Assembly: GCA_934502625.1 (NCBI GenBank)
Contig: CAKSUQ010000005.1
Location: 1-64,000, forward strand
Source: an uncultured Gemmiger sp.
GTDB taxonomy: Bacteria; Bacillota; Clostridia; Oscillospirales; Ruminococcaceae
Direction: 5' to 3'
Length of the DNA: 64,000 bases
Part shown: positions 32,155 through 39,740 of the stretch, in pieces
Numbering within the stretch: position 1 is the stretch's first letter
Layout of the letters: the number at the start of each line of letters is the position of its first letter
Notes under the pieces: model-generated
The model's database searches: none
What the model saw: the letters and a program-made list of their open reading frames with translations, nothing else
Told to the model about the DNA's origin: nothing
Translations under genes and position numbers: made by a program

Positions 32155-32248
32155 GCACAAAAGTACGTCCTCGTGCCTTCGGCGACTGCGGTGTACTTTT
32201 GTGCTCTAGAGGTATCCACATCGTCGGCACATGTCCGCCGATGTGGAT
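32155..32248. other. Two consecutive palindromes upstream of the Dabb gene
   Basis: GCACAAAAGTAC (32155-32166) pairs with GTACTTTTGTGC (32193-32204), and ATCCACATCG (32214-32223) with CGATGTGGAT (32239-32248). No T-tract follows, so these are not obvious terminators. The rest of 32075-32274 has no gene. Confidence 0.5.
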
Positions 32249-32274
32249 GGATTTTGAATTATGGAGTGATATTT

Positions 32275-32577
32275 ATGGTACGTCACGTTATTCTGTGGAA
32301 GCTGAAGGACATGCCCGACGCCGAGAAAGCTGCCGTCAAGGCGGGCATCAAGGCCGGGCTGGAGGGGCTGGCGGGGCAGATCCCCGGTCTGCTGGAGGTT
32401 CATGTCTACACCGACGCACTGCCCAGTTCCGCGAATGCGGACCTGATGCTGGACACGACCTTCACCGACGCCGAGGCACTGAAGGGCTACTCCACCCACC
32501 CGGCGCATGTCGCTGTAGCCAACGGCAAGGTGCGCCCCTACACCGCCGTGCGGACTTGTCTCGATTTTAACGTGTAA
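32275..32577 (+). CDS. Stress-responsive alpha-beta barrel (Dabb) domain protein
   Basis: A 100-residue single-domain protein: MVRHVILWKLKD, then an alpha-helical segment, LLEVHVYTDALPSSANADLML and GYSTHPAHVAVANGKV, the conserved pattern of Dabb dimers (ferredoxin-like fold). Biochemical roles vary. It sits between the two amidotransferases. ATG 32275 has GGAG nine bases upstream. Flanked by palindromic spacers on both sides, so it may have been inserted into the glycan locus. Confidence 0.85.
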   Translation: MVRHVILWKLKDMPDAEKAAVKAGIKAGLEGLAGQIPGLLEVHVYTDALPSSANADLMLDTTFTDAEALKGYSTHPAHVAVANGKVRPYTAVRTCLDFNV

Positions 32578-32598
32578 ATCTGCGATGGCGGGGGCTTT

Positions 32599-32660
32599 TT
32601 GCGGGCGAATATCGAATCCGCCCCTACGGGGGTGTAGGGCGGCCGGTCCTCTGGCCGCCG
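32599..32660. repeat. GTAGGGG-family repeat ends, head to tail
   Basis: GGGCGAATATCGAATCCGCC ending CCCCTACG, then GTAGGGCGGCCGGTCCTCTG and GGCCGCC: a right end followed directly by a left end. Confidence 0.55.
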
Positions 32661-32676
32661 TGGCGAAATCTCCCTC

Positions 32677-32705
32677 TTGCAAAACGCAGATCGCTGTGTT
32701 ATAAT
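32677..32705 (+). promoter_or_regulatory. Promoter before the second amidotransferase gene
   Basis: TTGCAA (32677-32682), 17 bp, TATAAT (32700-32705). Confidence 0.6.
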
Positions 32706-32718
32706 ACATCCATACGGC

Positions 32719-32766
32719 AAAGGCGCCGTCTGATAGCATTGCTATCGGACGGCGCCTTTTCATTTT
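32719..32766 (+). terminator. Promoter-proximal terminator (attenuator candidate)
   Basis: AAAGGCGCCGTC-T-GATAGC with GCTATC-G-GACGGCGCCTTT: a stem of about 18 pairs, loop ATT, then TTTTCATTTT. It begins about seven bases after the expected start of transcription and ends 30 bases before the ATG at 32796, so most transcripts from this promoter should stop as a roughly 50-base RNA unless something intervenes. Confidence 0.7.
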
Positions 32767-32795
32767 GATACAGAGCCGATTGGAGTGTAAAGAAT

Positions 32796-34169
32796 ATGGA
32801 AAAGATTCCCCGCCATGTGGACATTGATTACAGCAAATACGCCCCCGATATCCCGGAGGACCAGCGGGAGGCCTACTACGGTCTGCCCAAACATGTGCAG
32901 TTCTGCAAAGAGTGCGTGATGAGCAACCAGAAGCCGAACTCCTGCTATGAGTTTGAGCATACGATCAAATCCATCAAAAAGACGATGGTCATTCAGGAGG
33001 ACGGCGTCTGCGACGCCTGCCACGCCTGCCATAACAAGGCCAACGGTCACATCGACTGGGCGCTGCGCGAAAAGGAGCTGCGCGAGCTCTGCGACGAATA
33101 CCGCAAGAACGACGGCAGCTATGACTGCCTCGTGCCCGGCTCCGGCGGCAAGGACAGCTTCTACGCTGCGCACCTGCTGAAGTACAAATACGGCATGCAC
33201 CCGCTGACCGTCACGTGGGCGCCCCACATGTACACCCCGTGGGGCTGGGAGAACATGCAGGCGTGGATCCATGCGGGCTTTGACAACTACCTGTGCACCC
33301 CCAACGGTATGACCCACCGCCTGCTGACCCGCTTGGCGACCGAGAACCTGTTCCACCCGTTCCAGCCGTTCATTTTGGGGCAAAAGCAGCTTGCGCCGAA
33401 GATGGCCGCCAAGTTCGGCATTCCGCTGGTATTCTACGGCGAGAACGAGGCCGAGTTCGGCAACCCGATTGCAGACAATAACTCTGCGCTGCGCGATGAG
33501 CATTTCTTCGCCGTCAACGACTACGACCATATTTATCTGGGCGGCGTCAGCCTGCGCCAGCTGGAGGAGGACTACAAGATCGACAAGGCAGACCTTGCCA
33601 TCTACCTGCCCGGCGAGACGTCCAACTTGGAGAAAAACCACATTCAGGTGCGGTATTTGGGCTATTACGAGAAGTGGCACCCGCAGGGTGCGTACTACTA
33701 CAGCGTCGAGCACGGCGGCTTCCGCCCCGCGCCGGAGCGCACACAGGGCACCTACTCGAAGTATAACTCCATCGACGACAAGATCGACGATTTCTTCTAT
33801 TACACCACCTACATCAAGTACGGCATCGGCCGCACGACCTACGATGCCGCGCAGGAAATCCGCAACGAGGAAATCACCCTCGACGAGGGCAAGGCACTGT
33901 GCAAGAAGTTCGACGGCGAGTATCCAGACCGCTTCGAGAAGGAAATCTTCCAATATCTGTCGCTGGATCGCCAGCACTTCCCGTGGGCAAGCCAGCTGTT
34001 TGAGCAGCCCAAGATGGATCGTGCCTACTTTATGGATTTGGCCGACCGCTTCCGCTCGCCCCACATCTGGAAGTGGGAGGACGGCATGTGGAAGCTGCGC
34101 CACACCCCCTACGAGGGCGACAGCGAAGTGCTGTGGGGCGACCCGAAGGGCACGCACCACGAGATGTAA
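32796..34169 (+). CDS. N-acetyl sugar amidotransferase (PseA/WbpG/LegA family), copy 2
   Basis: A 457-residue homologue of the enzyme at 30956, with an extra N-terminal segment. FCKECVMSNQ and VCDACHAC give the zinc-type cysteine pairs, and PGSGGKDSFYAAHLLKY is the ATP PP-loop near residue 114. YGENEAEFGNP near residue 210 matches YGENVSFEYGG in copy 1. HisF- and HisH-like genes follow 48 bases later, the classic amidotransferase-HisH-HisF trio of Pseudomonas and Legionella O-antigen loci. SD TGGAG. It has its own promoter and an attenuator-like terminator. Confidence 0.87.
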   Translation: MEKIPRHVDIDYSKYAPDIPEDQREAYYGLPKHVQFCKECVMSNQKPNSCYEFEHTIKSIKKTMVIQEDGVCDACHACHNKANGHIDWALREKELRELCDEYRKNDGSYDCLVPGSGGKDSFYAAHLLKYKYGMHPLTVTWAPHMYTPWGWENMQAWIHAGFDNYLCTPNGMTHRLLTRLATENLFHPFQPFILGQKQLAPKMAAKFGIPLVFYGENEAEFGNPIADNNSALRDEHFFAVNDYDHIYLGGVSLRQLEEDYKIDKADLAIYLPGETSNLEKNHIQVRYLGYYEKWHPQGAYYYSVEHGGFRPAPERTQGTYSKYNSIDDKIDDFFYYTTYIKYGIGRTTYDAAQEIRNEEITLDEGKALCKKFDGEYPDRFEKEIFQYLSLDRQHFPWASQLFEQPKMDRAYFMDLADRFRSPHIWKWEDGMWKLRHTPYEGDSEVLWGDPKGTHHEM

Positions 34170-34174
34170 CGAAA

Positions 34175-34204
34175 AAAGGGCTCCCCCCCTAGGGGAAGGC
34201 TTTA
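34175..34204. repeat. GGCTTCCCC-family fragment
   Basis: GGGCTCCCCCCCTAGGGGAAGGC with TTT after it: a single degraded hairpin of the family, between the amidotransferase and the HisF-like gene. Confidence 0.55.
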
Positions 34205-34217
34205 ATGAGGTTCACTT

Positions 34218-34985
34218 ATGCCGAAAAAGATACGACTAATCGCCCGGCTGGACGTCAAGGATACCAACCTTGTCAAGGGCATCCAGCTGGAAGGGCTGCG
34301 CAAATTGGGCGATCCGAATGCGTTTGCAAAAGAATATTATGAACAGGGCATCGACGAGCTGCTCTACATCGACATCGTCGCCAGCCTGTATAACCGCAAT
34401 AATTTAAGCGACATTGTGCGCAAAACCGTCGATGACGTGTACATTCCCGTCTGTGTCGGCGGCGGGCTGCGCAGTGTCGAGGACGTGCGCCACATCCTGT
34501 CCATGGGTGCGGACAAGGTCGCCATCAACACGGCGGCCATCAAGCGGCCGGAGCTCATCACCGAGGTCGCCGAGGCATTCGGCAGTCAGTGCATGGTGCT
34601 GTCCATTCAGGCCAAGCGCAGCCGCACCTGGCCGGGCAAGTGGGAGGCCTACTACGACAACGGCCGCGCCCACTCCGGCTATGACGTCGTCGAATGGGCA
34701 AAGCGCGGCGTCGCGCTGGGCGCGGGCGAGATCCTGCTGATGAGCGTCGACAACGAGGGCTTGCAGCGCGGTATGGACTTGGAGCTGATCGAGGCCGTGA
34801 CGAAGGCCGTGAACGTGCCGGTCATCTGCGGCGGCGGCGTCGGCTGCGGCGACGACATTGTGGACGCAGCCAACGCAGGCGCGGACGCCGTGGCCTGCGC
34901 GGCGGTGCTGCATTACAAAAAAGAGACGGTGCAGGAGTTGAAGGACGACATTCGCGCCGGGGGAGTGGAGGTGCGCCGCGTATGA
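34218..34985 (+). CDS. HisF-like amidotransferase partner (cyclase-type TIM barrel)
   Basis: A 255-residue TIM barrel resembling imidazole glycerol phosphate synthase subunit HisF. RLIARLDVKD at the start, VCVGGGLRSVEDV (phosphate site) and ICGGGVGCGDDI are recognisable. HisF's first catalytic Asp is kept in ARLDVKD. Genomic context points to a WbuZ/HisF2 role in nonulosonate amidation, not histidine synthesis: no other his gene is near. In such systems it channels ammonia from HisH to the amidotransferase. ATG follows GAGG; the stop overlaps the next ATG in ATGA. Confidence 0.87.
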   Translation: MPKKIRLIARLDVKDTNLVKGIQLEGLRKLGDPNAFAKEYYEQGIDELLYIDIVASLYNRNNLSDIVRKTVDDVYIPVCVGGGLRSVEDVRHILSMGADKVAINTAAIKRPELITEVAEAFGSQCMVLSIQAKRSRTWPGKWEAYYDNGRAHSGYDVVEWAKRGVALGAGEILLMSVDNEGLQRGMDLELIEAVTKAVNVPVICGGGVGCGDDIVDAANAGADAVACAAVLHYKKETVQELKDDIRAGGVEVRRV

Positions 34986-35629
34986 AGGTGACGATCATTG
35001 ACTACGGCCTGTCGAACCTGCTCAGCGTACAGCATGCCTTCGCGCATTTTGGCGCGGAAACGCTGGTGACGAACAAGGCCGAGGATATTCTGGCCGCCGA
35101 CGCGCTGGTGCTGCCGGGCGTCGGGGCATTCAAGGACGGCATGGACGGGCTGGCGAAGCTGGGTCTGGTGGAACCCATTCGGCAAAAGGCCGCTGCGGGT
35201 ACGCCGCTGCTGGGCATCTGCCTCGGTATGCAGATGCTGTTTGACGAGTCGGAGGAGTTCGGCCTGCACAAGGGGCTGGGGCTGATCCCCGGACGGGTGG
35301 TAAAAATTCCCGATACCGACGCCGACGGCTGCCCCCAGCGGGTGCCGCACATCAGCTGGGATCCGCTGTACCCCGGCGGGAACCACGCCGACTTCGCGGG
35401 TACAGCGCTGGCGAGCGTGACCCCCGGTGAGGAGTGCTATTTCATCCACAGCTACGAGGCTAAGCCCGCCGCCGAAGCGGACTGCTTGGCGAACACGATC
35501 TACGGTGGCCGCCGCGTCTGCGCCGCCGCCATCCACGGCAGCGTCTTAGGCTGCCAGTTCCACCCGGAAAAGTCCGGGGAGGTGGGACTGAGGATCATAG
35601 AAGAATTTATAAAGTCGGTAGAGCAGTAG
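34982..35629 (+). CDS. HisH-like glutamine amidotransferase
   Basis: A 215-residue class I glutaminase producing ammonia for the HisF-like/amidotransferase complex. The catalytic Cys is in GICLGMQMLFDESEEF, and the His/Glu pair in GCQFHPEKSGE. DYGLSNLLSVQHAF at the N terminus is the HisH signature. It starts inside the stop of the HisF-like gene (ATGA), so the two products are made together. The TAG stop codon is part of the GTAGGGGG end of a repeat. Confidence 0.9.
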   Translation: MKVTIIDYGLSNLLSVQHAFAHFGAETLVTNKAEDILAADALVLPGVGAFKDGMDGLAKLGLVEPIRQKAAAGTPLLGICLGMQMLFDESEEFGLHKGLGLIPGRVVKIPDTDADGCPQRVPHISWDPLYPGGNHADFAGTALASVTPGEECYFIHSYEAKPAAEADCLANTIYGGRRVCAAAIHGSVLGCQFHPEKSGEVGLRIIEEFIKSVEQ

Positions 35630-35711
35630 GGGGCGGGCATGCCCGCCCCGCAGCCTTGCCGTGAAAGCCCACCTGCCGTGCAGCGGAGGGCCGGACGTGT
35701 CCGGCCCCTAC
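35626..35711. repeat. GTAGGGG-family repeat that carries a stop codon
   Basis: Begins GTAGGGGGCGGGCATGCCCG; the TAG is the stop codon of the HisH-like gene. Ends GGCCGGACGTGTCCGGCCCC plus TAC. Confidence 0.75.
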
Positions 35712-35727
35712 TGCGTAATTACTTACA

Positions 35728-35766
35728 CAACGCCCTGCGCAATCCTGCGCAGGGCGTTGCTTTTTC
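35728..35766 (+). terminator. Terminator after the HisH-like gene
   Basis: Perfect 13-bp stem CAACGCCCTGCGC (35728-35740) with GCGCAGGGCGTTG (35747-35759), then CTTTTT. Confidence 0.88.
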
Positions 35767-35785
35767 CCTCGCAATAGGCTATAAT
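35757..35785 (+). promoter_or_regulatory. Promoter overlapping the terminator
   Basis: TTGCTT (35757-35762), 17 bp, TATAAT (35780-35785). The -35 is formed by the last bases of the terminator stem and its T-run, so a stop and a restart of transcription are packed into one site. Confidence 0.6.
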
Positions 35786-35819
35786 GTACTTTGTATAAAT
35801 GTGCAAAGGGGAATAAACT

Positions 35820-36749
35820 ATGTCCTGCGATCTGCTTGTCGGCTCCACCGGCTTTGTGGGGGGCAACCTGCTGGCGAAACACGCCTTTGCGGCGGCCTGC
35901 CACAGCAGCGATATTGCCGCCCACTACGGCGCACGGCCTGACCTCTGCGTCTACGCGGGCGTCCCGGCGGCCATGTTTCTGGCAAACGCCGACCCGGACG
36001 CTGACCTCGCCGTCATGTGCGCCGCGCGGGAAAATATCCGCGCCATCGCGCCGAAAGACCTCGTGCTGATTTCCAGTATCGCCGTGCTGGCCGACAGCCG
36101 CGGCACCTACGAGGACAGCCCCACGCAGGATACTGAAAATCTGCCTGCCTACGGCAAAAACCGCCTGCAGCTGGAGCAGTGGGTGCGCGAGGATTTCCCC
36201 GACGCGCTCATTGTGCGGCTGCCCGCACTCTACGGTCCGGGGCTGAAAAAGAACTTCCTCTTTGATCTGCACACCATCACCCCAGCCATGCTGAAACCGG
36301 AAAAATACGACGAACTGGCGGCAAAATCGCCGCTGGTACAATCTGCGTACACGCTGGCTGACAACGGCTTTTATAAGCTGAACGGCACGGCGGACACGGC
36401 AGCGCTGCGCGGGTTCTTCGCGGGCAACGATTTCAACGCGCTCGCTTTTACGGACTCCCGCAGCCGCTATCAATTCTACGATCTGGGGCGGCTCTGGGCG
36501 GATATCGAAGCCGCCCGCGCTGCCGGGGTAAAGCTGCTGCACCTCTGCACGCCGCCCGTCACGGCGGCCGAGGTCTATACCGCCGTCACCGGCAAGGCCG
36601 ACTGGCACAACGAGCTGCCCAAACCCCCGTTTGACTACGACCTGCGCAGCCGCCACGCGGATATTTTGGGCGGCGCGGACGGGTATCTCTGCACCAAACA
36701 GCAGGAGCTGGACGATATTACGCGCTTTATGCGCGATTGGAGGGACTGA
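35820..36749 (+). CDS. NAD(P)-dependent epimerase/dehydratase family protein
   Basis: A 309-residue Rossmann protein: LLVGSTGFVGGNLLAK at residues 5-20 is the dinucleotide-binding loop, LVLISSIAVL contains the Ser region, and the catalytic-type Tyr-Lys appears as YGKNRLQLEQWV. The segment after the first strand is shortened compared with usual epimerases. It probably modifies a nucleotide sugar of this locus; substrate unknown. SD AAAGGGG before ATG. Followed three bases later by the TIM-barrel gene. Confidence 0.78.
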   Translation: MSCDLLVGSTGFVGGNLLAKHAFAAACHSSDIAAHYGARPDLCVYAGVPAAMFLANADPDADLAVMCAARENIRAIAPKDLVLISSIAVLADSRGTYEDSPTQDTENLPAYGKNRLQLEQWVREDFPDALIVRLPALYGPGLKKNFLFDLHTITPAMLKPEKYDELAAKSPLVQSAYTLADNGFYKLNGTADTAALRGFFAGNDFNALAFTDSRSRYQFYDLGRLWADIEAARAAGVKLLHLCTPPVTAAEVYTAVTGKADWHNELPKPPFDYDLRSRHADILGGADGYLCTKQQELDDITRFMRDWRD

Positions 36750-36752
36750 ACC

Positions 36753-37541
36753 ATGCCGAGCTATCAGCTTGCCATCTCGAACATTGCATGGCAGAAGGAC
36801 GACGACGAGGCCGTCTACACGGCTATGCAGCAGGCGGGCTTTACGGGGCTGGAGCTTGCCCCCACCCGCATTTTCTCCGAAGCACCGTATGAAAATCTGA
36901 CGAGCGCACTGCTTTTCGGCGGCTATCTCAAAAACCGCTGGGGCTTTGCCGTGCCCAGCCTGCAAAGCATCTGGTACGGCCAGAAGGGCAACATCTTCAA
37001 CCCCGCCGACACCGAGCCGCTGCTGGACTACACGGCGCAGGCGTTCCAGTTTGCCCACAGCCTGAACTGCCCGTCGCTGGTCTTCGGCTGCCCGAAAAAC
37101 CGTATGCGCCCCTTGGGCGGCAACGATGCCGCCGCCGAGGCGTTCTTCATGCAGGCGGGCAACCTCGCCGCGCGGTACGGCGTGCATCTGGCGCTGGAGG
37201 CTAACCCGCCGATGTACACGAACTACTTAAACAACACGGCGGACGCCTTCGCGCTCGTCAAACGGCTGGATAACCCCGGCCTGTCGGTGAATCTCGATTT
37301 GTCCACCGTGCTGGCGCAGGGCGAAAAACTGCAAAATTTCATCGATGACATGCAGTATGTCAGCCACGTCCATATCAGCGAGCCGGGGCTTGCCCCCATC
37401 CAGAAGCGCCCCGAACACAAGGAGCTGGCGCTGCTGCTGGGCGCGGTGGGCTACCGCGGCTTCGTCTCCATCGAGATGGCACACACCGATCTTGACACGA
37501 TCCGCCGCACGATGGACTATATTGCGGAGGTGTTCGCATGA
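36753..37541 (+). CDS. Sugar phosphate isomerase/epimerase, xylose isomerase-like TIM barrel
   Basis: A 262-residue TIM-barrel protein of the AP endonuclease 2/xylose isomerase-like family. AISNIAWQKDDDEAV begins the barrel; LALEANP, NLDLSTVL, HVHISEP and SIEMAHT carry the Glu/Asp/His metal ligands in the usual order. Likely isomerises or epimerises a sugar or inositol derivative. SD GGAGGG. It overlaps the next gene in ATGA, so it works within the same operon. Confidence 0.8.
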   Translation: MPSYQLAISNIAWQKDDDEAVYTAMQQAGFTGLELAPTRIFSEAPYENLTSALLFGGYLKNRWGFAVPSLQSIWYGQKGNIFNPADTEPLLDYTAQAFQFAHSLNCPSLVFGCPKNRMRPLGGNDAAAEAFFMQAGNLAARYGVHLALEANPPMYTNYLNNTADAFALVKRLDNPGLSVNLDLSTVLAQGEKLQNFIDDMQYVSHVHISEPGLAPIQKRPEHKELALLLGAVGYRGFVSIEMAHTDLDTIRRTMDYIAEVFA

Positions 37542-38338
37542 TCGAATATGAGCGTCACAACCTGAACGGCGTGCCGGATTTCACCGCCGCCGAATTTGCA
37601 GGCCGCCGCAGCGATTACTGCCTGCTGATCCCCGTCATCAACGAGGGTGCGCGCATTTTGACCGAGCTTGGCCGCGCCCAGAAGGCGGGCATCGACAAGG
37701 TCTGCGACGTCGTCATCTGCGACGGCGGCTCTACCGACGGCAGCATGACGCACGAGACATTGCAAATGTACGGCGTCAATACGCTGCTGGTGAAAACGGG
37801 TCCCGGCAAGCAGGGCGCACAGCTGCGCATGGGCATGTATTTCGCGCTGGATCGCGGCTATAAAGGCATCCTGACGATCGACGGCAACAACAAGGATTCC
37901 ATCGAGGATGTGCCGGCCTTTATCGCCAAATTGCAGGCCGGGTACGACCTTGTGCAGGGCAGCCGCTTTGTGCGCGGCGGCCACGCCATCAACACGCCGC
38001 CCGTGCGCTATGCCGCCGTGCGGCTCATCCACGCGCCGCTCATCAGCCTTGGTGCGCACCAGTGGTTCACCGACACGACGAACGCCTACCGCGCCTACAG
38101 CCGCGAGTACCTGACCCACCCCGACGTGCGCCCGCTGCGCGACGTCTTTGAGGGGTACGAGCTGCTGGCATATTTGAGCATCCGCGCGACCCAGCTGGGG
38201 CTGAAGGCCTGCGAAGTCCCCGTGACCCGCGCCTACCCGGCCACCGGCAAGACCCCGACGAAGATCAGCGGCTTCAAGGGCAACAGCGATCTGATGAAGG
38301 TGCTGCTGAATGCCTTGGCGGGCAAGTACAACCCGTGA
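37538..38338 (+). CDS. Family 2 glycosyltransferase (dolichyl-phosphate mannose synthase-like)
   Basis: A 266-residue GT-A enzyme. LLIPVINEGARI is the start of the nucleotide-binding domain, ICDGGSTDGSM the first Asp motif, and TIDGNNKDSIEDV stands where the DXD metal site is expected. No membrane helices at the C terminus. Such enzymes transfer a sugar to polyprenyl phosphate or a glycan. Translationally coupled to the preceding isomerase. Confidence 0.87.
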   Translation: MIEYERHNLNGVPDFTAAEFAGRRSDYCLLIPVINEGARILTELGRAQKAGIDKVCDVVICDGGSTDGSMTHETLQMYGVNTLLVKTGPGKQGAQLRMGMYFALDRGYKGILTIDGNNKDSIEDVPAFIAKLQAGYDLVQGSRFVRGGHAINTPPVRYAAVRLIHAPLISLGAHQWFTDTTNAYRAYSREYLTHPDVRPLRDVFEGYELLAYLSIRATQLGLKACEVPVTRAYPATGKTPTKISGFKGNSDLMKVLLNALAGKYNP

Positions 38339-38358
38339 CCGCCGCGAAAGGACATAGG

Positions 38359-39738
38359 ATGAAGAAAAACGCAAAACCGCAGCTGCTCCGGCGGCTCTAT
38401 GTGCTGCTCTGCCTTGCCTTACTGCTGGCGGGCGCGGCGCTGAACCTGCCGACGAAGCTCTGCAACAACGCCAGCGGCACTGACCACCTTGACTGGTGGA
38501 GCAACGACCTGCTGATCGCTGATCTGATGTACAGCCAGAATTATGGCAGTGATACGTGGGAGATCCGCATTGCCTTCCCGCCCAATATCCAGAAGCTGAC
38601 CGGGCAGGACAACGTTGAGTGGGTGCAGTCCGAAATGTTCCGCAATAACCAGACGTTTGACAAGGACTTTTTCGTGCCCTATTCCAGCAACCTTGTGGCG
38701 CAGCGGTATCTCTACAAGCTGGCCGACGCGGTGCTGCCTGTCTCGAACGGCGTGCTGCTGAAAGCGCTGTATCTGATGAACGCGCTGCTGCTCTCACTGG
38801 GGGCGCTGCTGTTCCTGCTGTATCTTGAGCGCCACACCGCGCCCGGCACGGCGCTGTTCGGCGCGGCGGTCATCGGCGTGTTCGGCCTTTTGTACGACGC
38901 GATGGCGACGAACCTCTATTGGGTCGAGTGGTCGCTGTTTGCCCCGCCCTTGGCGGTGGCACTGCTGCTGGATTGCAGGAAATTTTCTGGCTTCACGACC
39001 GAAAAACAGCGCCTGCACGCGGTATTCTGGGCGGTCTTTGCCGGGTGTGGCGTCAAGCAGCTCATGTATTTTGAGTTTGTTACCTCGGCTATGATCGCCG
39101 CGACCGTCCCGGCGTTCGTCTACTTACTGGAAAACCGCCGCAAAATCGCCGATTGGGTACACTGGTACCTGACGATGATCGGCGGCGCGGTGGCGTCTTT
39201 TGTCCTGACCTTCGGGCTGAAGACCGCCATGCTCATCGCCGACCGCGGCGTTGAGGGCGCGTGGAGTGAGACGTTCCAGAACCTGCTCAGCCGCGTGTCC
39301 GGCCTCGCAAAGCTGCTGAATATGACCGACCAGATCGGCAACGAGGACACCCGCGAGGCCACGAACATCGGCGTCGGCGCGGTGCTGCAGCGCGTCGGCA
39401 GCAAGGTCGCCTTGCTGTTCAACGCCAGCTTCGGCATCACGATCGCCCAGATCACGGCGGCGCTGCTTGTGCTGACCGCTCTGGCGGTTGTGCTGTACAA
39501 GCTGCATTTTGCCACCGGCAAGGCCGTTCTCTGGGTGGGCGCGGCGTGGTACGCGATGCTCGCGCCGCTGTCGTGGTTCGTCATGGCGAAGGAGCACACC
39601 TGGCTGCACAGCACCTTCTGCACGATCAGCTGGTACGTGCCGGGCGCGTTCGTCATCGCAGCGGCCTTCACCTGCTGCGTGGCCGACGTTGTAAAAACGG
39701 CCAGAGAGCGTAAAAAAGACATGGCGAGCGAGGTTTAA
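38359..39738 (+). CDS. Polytopic membrane protein of the glycan locus
   Basis: A 459-residue protein with an N-terminal helix, an extracytoplasmic loop of about 80 residues (includes DHLDWWSNDLLIADLMYSQN) and about nine further helices. The acidic D-x-D-like pairs in the first loop recall GT-C glycosyltransferases. Shares the layout, and the motif of a WSL/W-S-acidic helix (YWVEWSLFAPPL), with the next gene product, so the two are likely paralogues. SD AAAGGA before ATG 38359. Function not recognised. Confidence 0.55.
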   Translation: MKKNAKPQLLRRLYVLLCLALLLAGAALNLPTKLCNNASGTDHLDWWSNDLLIADLMYSQNYGSDTWEIRIAFPPNIQKLTGQDNVEWVQSEMFRNNQTFDKDFFVPYSSNLVAQRYLYKLADAVLPVSNGVLLKALYLMNALLLSLGALLFLLYLERHTAPGTALFGAAVIGVFGLLYDAMATNLYWVEWSLFAPPLAVALLLDCRKFSGFTTEKQRLHAVFWAVFAGCGVKQLMYFEFVTSAMIAATVPAFVYLLENRRKIADWVHWYLTMIGGAVASFVLTFGLKTAMLIADRGVEGAWSETFQNLLSRVSGLAKLLNMTDQIGNEDTREATNIGVGAVLQRVGSKVALLFNASFGITIAQITAALLVLTALAVVLYKLHFATGKAVLWVGAAWYAMLAPLSWFVMAKEHTWLHSTFCTISWYVPGAFVIAAAFTCCVADVVKTARERKKDMASEV

Positions 39739-39740
39739 GT

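Noticed and set aside
34218..35629. Histidine biosynthesis genes hisF and hisH
   Set aside because: No other his gene is nearby and they directly follow a WbpG-type amidotransferase, so a role in sugar amidation is favoured.
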